From contig JBLHKE010000256.1 in the NCBI GenBank assembly GCA_047619485.1, positions 1 through 9,983 of the forward strand: a stretch of DNA of 9,983 nt, read 5' to 3'. Origin of the DNA: JBLHKE01 sp047619485 (GTDB taxonomy: Bacteria > Verrucomicrobiota > Verrucomicrobiia > Verrucomicrobiales > DEV007). The notes beneath the pieces were generated by a model. The model ran no database searches and had not been told where the DNA came from. It was given only the letters and a program-made list of their open reading frames with translations. Of the stretch, positions 1 through 6,717 are shown piece after piece (the stretch's first letter is position 1; every line of letters begins with the position of its first letter). The position numbers and the translations under genes are program-made.

Positions 1-1219
1 AAAGCACCATCAGCAATGCCGAACCCACAACCACCCAGCGCGCCCGCCGCAACAGGAACCCCACCACCCGTTCTGCCAGCCCCCGGTGTTTCTGCATGAA
101 ATCGTGCTCCTCGCTCAGGTGCACGTTGCGCGCCAACCAGGTCATGCTCAGCAGTGGCACCAGTGTCACCACCGCAAGAAAAGTCAGCACCACACCGATC
201 GCACACGACATCCCAAAGCTCCGAATCACCTCCGCCTCCGCCACCATCAGCGACCCAAAACCCACCGCCGTCGTCAGCGAGGTCAACGCACACGGCAACC
301 CCAACTCGCGCACCGCCGTGATCGCCGCTTGCGCACGCGAATGCCCGGCACAGCGCGCCCTGCGGATGTGGAACATCAGGTGCACCGCATCCGTGAAGCC
401 GACCATCACCAGCATCAGCGGCATGACCACCTGCGTCAGCGAGGTCGGCTCCTCGATCAGAAACGTCAGCAGGCCAAACGCCCAGAACACCCCGAGGAAC
501 GCCGGTCCACCAATCGCCGCAGCCACCCAGACACTGCGGAAAAAGTAGATCGCGAGCAACGAGGCCAATACCATCCCGATCAAGATAAACTTGAATTGAT
601 CCCGTTTCACCGCCGCCTGCTCAGCCTCCCACAGCGCATACAGGCCAGTCAGCCGCACGCGCACCCCAGCCGGAACCTCCACCGACTCGACCGCCGCGCG
701 CACCGATCGCTGTTTCTGGTGGTAAGACACCGCCTCCATCGCCTCCCGCGTGAATCGCACCGGCATGATCAGCGTCCGAGCATCCTCAGCCAGCAGTTGT
801 CCACCACCGAATGGGTGAGCCACGGCACGCTCACGCGCTTTCGCCATGTCGCCTCCAGCCCGCGGCAACAACGACGTGGGCAAACCCAACCAATTGACCA
901 CTTTGATGTCGCCGAGCGACAGGACGTCTTCGACCCAGTCGGTCCCTTCCACAGCGAGTTCGAGCTCCCGCACCACCTCTAGCCGATCGGGCGAAAACAG
1001 GTTCCCCTCCGCCACATCCACCACCAGCAAACACTCGCCGCCATCCGAACCGAACTCCCCGTCCAGCTCTGATTTCACCTTGTAAGCCGCGCTCACCTCC
1101 TTCAGTGGCCCCGAACCACGCGGGCTAAACACCCCAATCGCCGCCACCAAGGTGACCCCGAACGCCAGCGTCGCGATCAACCTCCAGCGGCCGACGACGA
1201 AATGCGCGATAGAAGACAT
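1..1219 (-). CDS. MMPL/RND-superfamily exporter, C-terminal half missing (runs off the left edge)
   Basis: The minus strand is open for 406 codons from an ATG at 1219 to the window edge, with an in-frame stop upstream at 1256-1258. The translation has the layout of one half of an RND/MMPL pump. Helix 1 lies at about residues 13-31, followed by a large soluble periplasmic domain at about 33-208. A bundle of five helices follows at about 211-228, 231-254, 261-283, 308-327 and 336-357, then a basic linker and the start of the next helix near 393. The motif GFTDAVHLMFH (274-284) in helix 4 fits the equivalent helix of predicted RND exporters, which carries an acidic residue used in proton coupling. 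This family exports lipids, hopanoids or other hydrophobic molecules across the inner membrane; the substrate cannot be told here. A second domain copy is expected beyond the window. It is divergent from sufT, with 131 bp between them. No clear Shine-Dalgarno precedes the ATG. The family call is firm; the substrate is unknown. Confidence 0.9.
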   Translation of the reverse strand, partial: MSSIAHFVVGRWRLIATLAFGVTLVAAIGVFSPRGSGPLKEVSAAYKVKSELDGEFGSDGGECLLVVDVAEGNLFSPDRLEVVRELELAVEGTDWVEDVLSLGDIKVVNWLGLPTSLLPRAGGDMAKARERAVAHPFGGGQLLAEDARTLIMPVRFTREAMEAVSYHQKQRSVRAAVESVEVPAGVRVRLTGLYALWEAEQAAVKRDQFKFILIGMVLASLLAIYFFRSVWVAAAIGGPAFLGVFWAFGLLTFLIEEPTSLTQVVMPLMLVMVGFTDAVHLMFHIRRARCAGHSRAQAAITAVRELGLPCALTSLTTAVGFGSLMVAEAEVIRSFGMSCAIGVVLTFLAVVTLVPLLSMTWLARNVHLSEEHDFMQKHRGLAERVVGFLLRRARWVVVGSALLMVL

Positions 1220-1311
1220 AGAATCCAATCGCCCCCGATAACCCCCGTCGCCAACTCAATCAAGCCAGCAGCGCACCCTGCTCTAGCAAAAGCTTCTCGC
1301 CCGGAATCCCG

Positions 1312-1339
1312 TTGCACTCCTCCGCCAGCAAGCGATAAT
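1312..1339 (+). promoter_or_regulatory. Possible sigma70-type promoter for sufT, giving a near-leaderless message
   Basis: TTGCAC at 1312-1317 and GATAAT at 1334-1339 are 16 bp apart. The -10 matches the consensus at five of six positions; the -35 matches only TTG. Transcription would begin about 5 bp before the sufT ATG at 1351, leaving almost no leader, which fits the lack of a ribosome binding site there. This is a pattern match only. Confidence 0.3.
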
Positions 1340-1350
1340 CCATCAAAACC

Positions 1351-1914
1351 ATGGAAACAAACACCAAAATCACCCTCTCCCGCGAAGTCGAAGCCATCCA
1401 GATCCCAAGCGGGGACACCGTCACGTTGACCGCCGGCACCCCCGTCATCATCACTCAATCGCTCGGCGGCACCTACACCGTCGCCACCGACTACGGACTG
1501 GCGCGTATTTCCGAAAAGGACAATGACGCTCTCGGTATCGAGGACGAGAACAAGGAGAGTCCAGCCACCAACAAAGCCAACTCCGGCAAACCGGTGACCG
1601 ACAGCGAGCTACAGGAGGCGGTGTGGGAGCAACTTAAATGTGTCTACGACCCGGAGATCCCAGTCAACATCGTCGATCTAGGTCTCGTCTACGACTGCCG
1701 CGTCGTCGAAGAGGAAGGGAAAAAGAATGTCGAGGTCAAGATGACCCTGACCGCGCCGGGCTGTGGCATGGGACCGACCATCGCAGCCGATGCCCAATCG
1801 AAAATCATGACCATCGACGGGATCGACGACGCCAAAGTGGAACTTGTCTGGGAACCCGCTTGGAACGACAGCATGGTCTCCGAGGAAGGAAACATGATCC
1901 TCGGCAGGGTCTGA
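1351..1914 (+). CDS. sufT: SufT, Fe-S cluster assembly/maturation factor (DUF59/MIP18 family)
   Basis: This 187-residue protein has the two-part build and length of SufT. The N-terminal segment (about 1-55) carries EAIQIPSGDTVTLTAGT and ITQSLGGTYTV, specific to the SufT subfamily. A low-complexity linker rich in Asn, Glu and Lys (about 56-80) leads to the DUF59/MIP18 domain (about 83-187) with YDPEIPVNIVDLGLVYD (99-115) and TAPGCGM (134-140). Cys138 in the latter is the conserved cysteine of the family. SufT helps mature Fe-S proteins in the cytoplasm. In many genomes it sits in a suf operon, but no other suf gene is seen here. The ATG at 1351 gives the expected N terminus, although no Shine-Dalgarno precedes it. 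fumC follows after 46 bp, so the two may be co-transcribed; class II fumarase has no Fe-S cluster, so a direct functional link is not implied. Confidence 0.93.
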   Translation: METNTKITLSREVEAIQIPSGDTVTLTAGTPVIITQSLGGTYTVATDYGLARISEKDNDALGIEDENKESPATNKANSGKPVTDSELQEAVWEQLKCVYDPEIPVNIVDLGLVYDCRVVEEEGKKNVEVKMTLTAPGCGMGPTIAADAQSKIMTIDGIDDAKVELVWEPAWNDSMVSEEGNMILGRV

Positions 1915-1960
1915 TACATTTTTATTATCGAAGATCTAGCACTTCTCATCAACTAAAATA

Positions 1961-3352
1961 ATGTCCGACACACGCATCGAAAAAGACTCCATGGGCGAGA
2001 TGCTCGTCCCGTCCGAAGCCCTCTACGGCGCCAGCACGCAGCGCGCCGTGCTCAACTTCCCAGTCTCTGGCGAGCCCGTCGAGTCCGGGATGGTTCGCGC
2101 CTACGGCCTCATCAAATGGGCAGCCGCCCGCACCAATGGGGAACTCGGCCACGTCCCAAAAGAGAAAACTGCCCTCATCGAGCAGGCCGCCGAAGAAGTC
2201 TATCAGGGCAAACTCGACCAGCATTTCCCAGTCGACGTCTACCAGACCGGCTCCGGTACCTCGACCAACATGAACGCCAATGAGGTCATCGCCAACCGTA
2301 TCTCACAGATTGCAGGTACGCCGATCGGCTCGAAGGAACCCGTCCACCCCAACGACGACGTCAACCAGGGCCAGTCGTCCAACGACACCTTTCCCACGGC
2401 GATGCACATCGCCACCGGTGTCGCCCTCAAAGAAGACCTCATCCCAGCCCTCACCAAGCTACAAGCTTCCCTCGAAGCCAAAGCCAAGGAGTTCCACGGC
2501 GTCCTCAAGATCGGCCGCACCCACCTGATGGACGCGACACCTGTCCGCCTCGGCCAGGAATTCGGCGGCTTCGCGATGCAGCTCGAGCGCGGTGTCGACC
2601 GCGCCAACAAGGCGCTAAAAGCGATCCACGCCCTCCCGCTCGGCGGCACCGCGGTGGGCACCGGTCTCAACTGCCACCCGGACTTCCCGCCAATGGCCAT
2701 CGCGTTCATCGCAGAGAAAACCGGGATCGAATTCCGCGAGGCCGAGAACCACTTCGAGGCGCAGGCCGCCAAAGACGCCCTCGTTGAGGCGCACGGCCAG
2801 CTCAACACCATCGCCACCAGCCTCTACAAGATCGCCAACGACCTGCGCCTGCTGGCCTCCGGGCCAAAGTGCGGCATCGGCGAGATCTCCCTCCCAGCCA
2901 CCCAGCCCGGCTCATCGATCATGCCCGGTAAGGTCAACCCGGTGATGTGCGAAGCCGTCACCATGGTCGCCGCACGCGTCTTTGGCAACCAGAGCACCGT
3001 CACCTGGTCCGGCGCCAACGGCCACTTCGAACTCAACGTCTTCATGCCAGTCATGGCAAAGGCCATCCTCGAATCGATCCGCCTCCTGAGCAACGTCAGC
3101 GACATCTTCCGCGAGAAATGCATCGACGGTATCGTTGCCAACGAGGAGCGCTGCAACAGCCTCATCGAGCTCAGCCTTTCGATGGTCACCAGCCTGGCAC
3201 CACTCATCGGCTACGACACGGCCTCCAGGATCGCCAAAGAATCTGCCAGTGGCACCAAGACTGTACGCCAGCTCTGCGAGGAACAGCTCGACGATCTCCC
3301 GATCACCAAAGAGCAACTCGACGCGGCCCTCGATCCCGGCAGCATGACCTAG
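1961..3352 (+). CDS. fumC: Class II fumarate hydratase
   Basis: The product (463 residues) interconverts fumarate and L-malate in the cytoplasmic TCA cycle as a homotetramer without an Fe-S cluster. The family signature GSSIMPGKVN is at 317-326. Ser318, Lys324 and Asn326 fall at the same numbers as in E. coli FumC, as does His188 in GRTHL (185-189). Other substrate-site segments are present: TGSGTSTNMNANE (96-108), HPNDD (129-133) and QSSND (138-142). The length is normal for FumC and no motif is missing. Aspartase and argininosuccinate lyase share the fold, but HPNDDVN and the full-length agreement favour fumarase. The ATG at 1961 gives the usual N terminus and follows an AT-rich gap of 46 bp after sufT with no Shine-Dalgarno. 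After the stop come 147 bp without an obvious strong terminator before the next gene. Confidence 0.97.
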   Translation: MSDTRIEKDSMGEMLVPSEALYGASTQRAVLNFPVSGEPVESGMVRAYGLIKWAAARTNGELGHVPKEKTALIEQAAEEVYQGKLDQHFPVDVYQTGSGTSTNMNANEVIANRISQIAGTPIGSKEPVHPNDDVNQGQSSNDTFPTAMHIATGVALKEDLIPALTKLQASLEAKAKEFHGVLKIGRTHLMDATPVRLGQEFGGFAMQLERGVDRANKALKAIHALPLGGTAVGTGLNCHPDFPPMAIAFIAEKTGIEFREAENHFEAQAAKDALVEAHGQLNTIATSLYKIANDLRLLASGPKCGIGEISLPATQPGSSIMPGKVNPVMCEAVTMVAARVFGNQSTVTWSGANGHFELNVFMPVMAKAILESIRLLSNVSDIFREKCIDGIVANEERCNSLIELSLSMVTSLAPLIGYDTASRIAKESASGTKTVRQLCEEQLDDLPITKEQLDAALDPGSMT

Positions 3353-3491
3353 GCAAGGCTAGGCGTCCCGCCTGCATCAACCCGGTCTTCGGTGTCACTA
3401 CCATTGTGACAAACACGGCACGCGATCTGCTTAGAATGTGGAGAACCGTGTCGTATTTTACGCTGCGAATTCCAAACAGATCGAACCCCAT

Positions 3492-3496
3492 GGAGA
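3492..3496 (+). promoter_or_regulatory. Ribosome binding site of the glycogen-binding protein gene
   Basis: GGAGA lies 3 bp before the ATG at 3500. The spacing is short but it is one of only two recognisable Shine-Dalgarno sequences in the window, and it favours the ATG at 3500 over the out-of-frame ATG at 3490. Confidence 0.45.
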
Positions 3497-3499
3497 ACT

Positions 3500-3850
3500 A
3501 TGCAGACGAGCACAGAGCTAGGAGAGACAGAAAAACTGAACCAGAAATCCGTCACCGAGAAGCGCAAGAAAGCGGCCAATCATGGCAAGCGCCGCATCCT
3601 CCTCAAGTTCAAAGCCGAACCAGGCACCGAGGTCTTCGTCGCCGGCGATTTCAACGGCTGGGACCACACCCAACACCGGCTGACCGACAGAGGCCACCCC
3701 GGGCAATTCCGCCGCTACATCTTCGTCGTCCCCGGTCGCTACGAGTACAAGTTTAATATCGACGGCGAATGGCAAATCGACCCCAACTGTGCCGCGTGGT
3801 CGCCGAACAGATTCGGCTCGCTCAACAGCGTCATCGACGCGAGCCAATAG
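3500..3850 (+). CDS. Small stand-alone glycogen-binding (CBM48/AMPK-beta type) protein
   Basis: This 116-residue protein has a basic, Lys/Arg-rich N-terminal segment (about 11-32) followed by one early-set carbohydrate-binding domain (about 33-113) of the type found in AMPK beta subunits and glycogen-branching enzymes. The core reads EVFVAGDFNGWD (44-55), PGRYEYKFNIDGEW (78-91) and GSLNSVI (106-112). Aligned by eye to the AMPK beta-1 glycogen-binding domain, Trp54, Lys84, Trp91 and Asn109 fall at the positions of Trp100, Lys126, Trp133 and Asn150, which contact the sugar, so binding to glycogen-like alpha-glucan is plausible. There is no catalytic domain, signal peptide or membrane segment, so a cytoplasmic adaptor or regulator of glycogen enzymes is the best guess. 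The neighbours (fumC upstream, an AAA+/Fis protein downstream) do not point to a partner. The domain call is strong; the role is inference. Confidence 0.85.
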   Translation: MQTSTELGETEKLNQKSVTEKRKKAANHGKRRILLKFKAEPGTEVFVAGDFNGWDHTQHRLTDRGHPGQFRRYIFVVPGRYEYKFNIDGEWQIDPNCAAWSPNRFGSLNSVIDASQ

Positions 3851-4042
3851 CGCCCTCGACAAAAAGAGTGTCGCATCCACTCCTGGACGGCGGCGCTCGG
3901 CACTTTCCCTAGCCTGTCGCATCAGACCGAGCCCACGCCGATTGCCGATCCGAAACTCTGCACGTTGCAGATTGGAAAATAATTTTGCGTAGCCTTTGGC
4001 CGCTTGAGCGTAAGAAGAAGACAATCACAAGATTCCCCACCC

Positions 4043-4969
4043 ATGCCAAACGCAACCCACTTCCCATACAGCGCCAACACACCCGGACAACACGCAGCGG
4101 CACTCCTCGGTCGAGCGGCGCCGACTTCTGCGACGATCTTGCTCGTCGGGGAACGAGGCGTCGGAAAAACCCATTTGGCCAAATGGGTGCACGCCCACAG
4201 CGCGGTCGCCCAGCACCCGTTCGTTGCGGTGAACTGCCCATCGATCCCCGCTGACCTGTTGGAGGCAGAGGTCTTTGGCACCGGGACTGGCCAGACCGGA
4301 AAAATCTCTGCCGCTGACGGTGGCACGCTTTTCCTGGACGAGATTGGCAGTCTTCCTGCAGGGGCGCAGAATCGCCTCTTGGGGCTGTTGAAGCAGGGTG
4401 CGTGCGAGCCCAACGGCGATGAGGGAACACACCGTTCCAATGTACGCATCATCGCCACCACAAATCAAAAACTGCACCGGCTGGTGCAACTAGGGCAGTT
4501 CGACAAGGAACTCTACGATCATCTCGCTGGCATGTCTATCGAGGTTCCACCGCTGCGGAAGCGCCGCGAGGAAATCCCAGCGATCGCCAGGCACATGCTG
4601 AGCGAGATCTGCGCTAGCCGGGGACTCGGCAAAATCAGCCTCAACGCCGACGCCCTCGAGTTTCTCATCGACAGCAAATGGCCAGACAACCTCCGCGAGA
4701 TGCGCAAGACCATCGAGCGCGCCGCCGTAGCGAATAAGAGCGGCGCGATCGGTGGCCGCGATCTGATGCAAAGCATCAAACCAGCGGAGAATCGCCAAAT
4801 CGGCGATGAGGAGCGGGTCGCAGCAGGTGACTTGATCACCATCGAAGAACTCGAGACCAAACACATCCGTCGGATCCTAGCGCAGTCCAAATCGCTCACA
4901 TCTGCTGCCAAAACCCTCGGCATCGATACGAGCACGCTGTTCCGTAAGCGTCGCCGGCTAGGGCTCTAG
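4043..4969 (+). CDS. Short AAA+/Fis regulator resembling a sigma54 activator but lacking GAFTGA
   Basis: The 308-residue product has the AAA+ domain and C-terminal Fis-type helix-turn-helix of bacterial enhancer-binding proteins, with no N-terminal receiver or sensor domain. Walker A is GERGVGKT (36-43), Walker B GGTLFLDEIG (93-102), sensor I IIATTN (146-151), and PPLRKRREEI (179-188) follows. The DNA-binding part is at about 266-308 (LTSAAKTLGIDTSTLFRKRR). Two features are off. The loop after VFG (77-79), where activators carry GAFTGA to contact sigma54, is shortened to TGTGQTGK. In FDKELYDHL (163-171) both arginines of the usual FRxDLYYRL arginine-finger segment are replaced, by Asp164 and His170. 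ATP binding may survive, but classical sigma54 activation looks unlikely; it may act as a DNA-binding regulator through other contacts. An in-frame TTG at 4004 would add 13 residues; neither start has a Shine-Dalgarno. The next gene is convergent. Confidence 0.85.
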   Translation: MPNATHFPYSANTPGQHAAALLGRAAPTSATILLVGERGVGKTHLAKWVHAHSAVAQHPFVAVNCPSIPADLLEAEVFGTGTGQTGKISAADGGTLFLDEIGSLPAGAQNRLLGLLKQGACEPNGDEGTHRSNVRIIATTNQKLHRLVQLGQFDKELYDHLAGMSIEVPPLRKRREEIPAIARHMLSEICASRGLGKISLNADALEFLIDSKWPDNLREMRKTIERAAVANKSGAIGGRDLMQSIKPAENRQIGDEERVAAGDLITIEELETKHIRRILAQSKSLTSAAKTLGIDTSTLFRKRRRLGL

Positions 4970-4998
4970 TGCTCCGTTAGAAGGCTCTACGGTCTTCC

Positions 4999-5024
4999 GT
5001 GCCGACCCGCGATGCGGTCGGCAC
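4999..5024. terminator. Perfect 9-bp GC-rich hairpin between convergent genes
   Basis: GTGCCGACC (4999-5007) and GGTCGGCAC (5016-5024) pair perfectly around an 8-base loop, 30 bp after the stop of the AAA+/Fis gene and before the mobile-like element. No T-run follows on either strand, so it is not a classical intrinsic terminator. It may still stop or stabilise transcript ends in this convergent gap. Confidence 0.45.
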
Positions 5025-5035
5025 CACCACCTAAG

Positions 5036-5190
5036 GGGTTGTCAGGAAATAAGTCCTACAAAGATGCGCAGGAATTTTAGCCAGCACCAAGGCAGATTTC
5101 AGCGATTATAGCGGGCTATTTGAGTTGGAAGCTAACGCGGGTGATGGCCAAAATAACCAGCAGATTGTAGGAGTTATTTACTGACAAGCC
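5036..5190. mobile_element. MITE-like element, 155 bp, with 26-bp inverted ends and 5-bp target duplication
   Basis: The left end (5036-5061, beginning GGGTTGTCAGGAAATAAG) and the reverse complement of the right end (5165-5190, beginning GGCTTGTCAGTAAATAAC) agree at 23 of 26 positions. A second, inner pair of arms (5074-5088 and 5140-5154) agrees at 13 of 15, so most of the element can fold into one long imperfect hairpin; the centre holds ATAGC/GCTAT at 5108-5119. The sequence CTAAG lies directly outside both ends (5031-5035 and 5191-5195), as expected for a target-site duplication. There is no room for a transposase, so it would depend on one elsewhere in the genome. It occupies the gap between two convergent genes. 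I cannot assign it to an IS family; a DDE-transposase origin is only a guess. Confidence 0.75.
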
Positions 5191-5203
5191 CTAAGCTTTG
5201 TCC

Positions 5204-6595
5204 CTACTCAATCGGTCGCGCCTCATCTAAGAGATCTTCTTCACCGGATTCGAAGCGCTCCTGATCGACGCGTTCCTCCAAGTGCTTATCGGGACGGGTG
5301 TCCACGGCGGCCTCGTCCGCTTCAGAAGCCGTCGGCGCTTCGTCGGCCTCCACTCGCTCAAGCTGACCCGGCGAACCTGTAGTCGCGAAACCAAGTAACC
5401 CCGCCGGATCCGCGTCGAAACGCAGGCGATAGATCGGTTCAGGCAAGGTGAAGCCTGTCGCCTCAAGCGCATCCTTCGCCTCCCTGATCGCTAGGCTGCG
5501 GGCGGTGGAGAAATCGGTCTCCGACTGGTTCACCCAAGCCGTGAACTTGAGAGATATATTCGAATCACCGACGGCCTCGATGATCGCTTTCGGCTTCGGT
5601 TCTTCGAGCACAAAACCGAGCGTCTTGACCGCCTCGATTGCCGTGTTCATCGCAGCCAATGGATCATCCTCGGCATCGACTCCGAGGACGAAACCAAACC
5701 GCCGTTCGGGATTACGCGTGTAGTTCAAGATCACCGATTTGAAGACCGCCGAGTTCGGGATCCGCAAATGGTTGCCATCACTGGTCATCAGGATCGTCGC
5801 ACGCGAGGTCAGGCGCACCACCACCCCATCGTCGCTGCCGATCACCACGTGGTCATTTGCCCGGAACGGCTGGCGCACGCTGAGCATGATCGACGAGATG
5901 TAGTTCTCCATCGTGTCGCGGATCGCGAAACCGATCGCTAGGCCTAGGACACCGGCACCGCCGAGCACCGTCCCGATCAGTGCCTTCGCGCCGATCAGAT
6001 TCAGGGCGACGATCAACCCCAACACGATGAACGCCACGCGCACCGCCTGGGCGATCAGTTCCGCCAAGAAGGGGTTCGGTGCCAACCGCTTCCACAGGCC
6101 GCGCCACTTGGCAAACCAGTGCCCGAAGAGAGCGATCACGAGGAACACCGCCAGCGCGAGCCCCAGCAGTGGGAGTCCACGGATAAATTTCTCCAGGTCG
6201 GCACGGTACTTTTGGATCTTTGGGGTGAGGTTCCCCTCGATGTCCAGCGAGCGCTCGATCTCATCCTCCACGGTCACCACCCCCTCGATGCGCTTCGCCA
6301 GACGCAGGGCGCTCTCAGCCTGATCCTCGCTGGCGACCTCACCGCGCACGGTGAGCACCCCTTCGCTGACGAACACCTCTAAGCTATTGAGCGAATCGAT
6401 CTCCTTGTAGATACCCTGCAGTCGCGACGCGATGCGCTCGTCCGAAGGTTTGTCCTGCTTCGTCTCGATCACCGGCTCGTCCGACGGTGGTTCCGCCTCC
6501 CCCTGGGCCAGAGCGCCTCCAGCCGTCCACACCCCGATGGCGATAGCACAGATCATGGTGAAAAAAATTCGGGATTGGGTCTGGGACAGGTTCAT
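5204..6595 (-). CDS. BON-domain MscS-type mechanosensitive channel
   Basis: This 463-residue membrane protein starts with a signal peptide or first hydrophobic segment (about 9-31, ending ALAQG), then an acidic stretch and a BON domain (about 51-117, with VFVSEGVLTVRGEV at 74-87). Three helices follow at about 141-161, 180-204 and 205-232. The last is the Gly/Ala-rich pore helix, running into AIRDTMENYISSIMLSV (224-240) of the MscS family. The beta domain (about 241-305) includes RIPNSAVFKSVILNYTRNP (278-296), and an alpha/beta domain continues to about 393. The C-terminal 60 residues are strikingly acidic, with about 20 Asp or Glu. MscS channels open under membrane tension to release solutes during hypo-osmotic shock. 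The BON domain would lie on the periplasmic side and may bind membrane or peptidoglycan. The gene is divergent from tatD and convergent with the AAA+/Fis gene. The ATG at 6595 lacks a Shine-Dalgarno. Confidence 0.92.
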   Translation of the reverse strand: MNLSQTQSRIFFTMICAIAIGVWTAGGALAQGEAEPPSDEPVIETKQDKPSDERIASRLQGIYKEIDSLNSLEVFVSEGVLTVRGEVASEDQAESALRLAKRIEGVVTVEDEIERSLDIEGNLTPKIQKYRADLEKFIRGLPLLGLALAVFLVIALFGHWFAKWRGLWKRLAPNPFLAELIAQAVRVAFIVLGLIVALNLIGAKALIGTVLGGAGVLGLAIGFAIRDTMENYISSIMLSVRQPFRANDHVVIGSDDGVVVRLTSRATILMTSDGNHLRIPNSAVFKSVILNYTRNPERRFGFVLGVDAEDDPLAAMNTAIEAVKTLGFVLEEPKPKAIIEAVGDSNISLKFTAWVNQSETDFSTARSLAIREAKDALEATGFTLPEPIYRLRFDADPAGLLGFATTGSPGQLERVEADEAPTASEADEAAVDTRPDKHLEERVDQERFESGEEDLLDEARPIE

Positions 6596-6604
6596 AGGCT
6601 AGCA

Positions 6605-6632
6605 AGGATACCATCCGCATGGCTGCGGTCAA
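6605..6632 (-). promoter_or_regulatory. Possible sigma70-type promoter for the BON-MscS gene
   Basis: Read on the minus strand, TTGACC (6632-6627) and TATCCT (6610-6605) are 16 bp apart, matching the -35 at five and the -10 at four of six positions. Only 9 bp separate the -10 from the ATG at 6595, so the message would be almost leaderless. This is a pattern match only. Confidence 0.3.
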
Positions 6633-6717
6633 AATTCTGAGCAAGGTTGCCATTCTCCCCCTCCCGTGATCAAGCTTGCCGCCAAATGCGATTGCCACCA
6701 TGCTCGCCGTCTCGCCC

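Noticed and set aside
86..982. Long plus-strand open frames (also 96-548 and 846-1085) opposite the left-edge exporter
   Set aside because: They translate to His/Arg/Pro-rich or Ser/Thr/Pro-rich, low-complexity protein. The minus strand in the same place gives a coherent membrane transporter with an RND-type motif, so these are antisense shadows caused by high GC.
1260..1343. Minus-strand 27-codon frame with a protein-like sequence upstream of the exporter
   Set aside because: It is very short, has no Shine-Dalgarno, overlaps the likely sufT promoter, and matches nothing I recognise.
2239..2817. Minus-strand open frame of 192 codons inside fumC
   Set aside because: It lies wholly opposite fumC, which has all its active-site motifs; the translation shows no domain.
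3361..3373. Possible fumC terminator hairpin AGGCG-TCC-CGCCT
   Set aside because: Only 5 bp of stem and no T-run follow; too weak to call.
3404..3437. Possible promoter TTGTGA / TAGAAT before the glycogen-binding gene
   Set aside because: The spacing of 22 bp is too long for a sigma70 promoter.
2947..3756. Plus-strand open frame of 269 codons spanning the end of fumC and the start of the glycogen-binding gene
   Set aside because: Arg/His/Pro-rich composition; it overlaps two well-supported genes in other frames.
3850..3896. Nested short inverted repeats (GCGCC/GGCGC and CGACA/TGTCG) and a 9-bp direct repeat TGTCGCATC after the glycogen-binding gene
   Set aside because: Each arm is only 5 bp and expected by chance at this GC content. 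It could be a piece of a dispersed repeat, but nothing here shows it.
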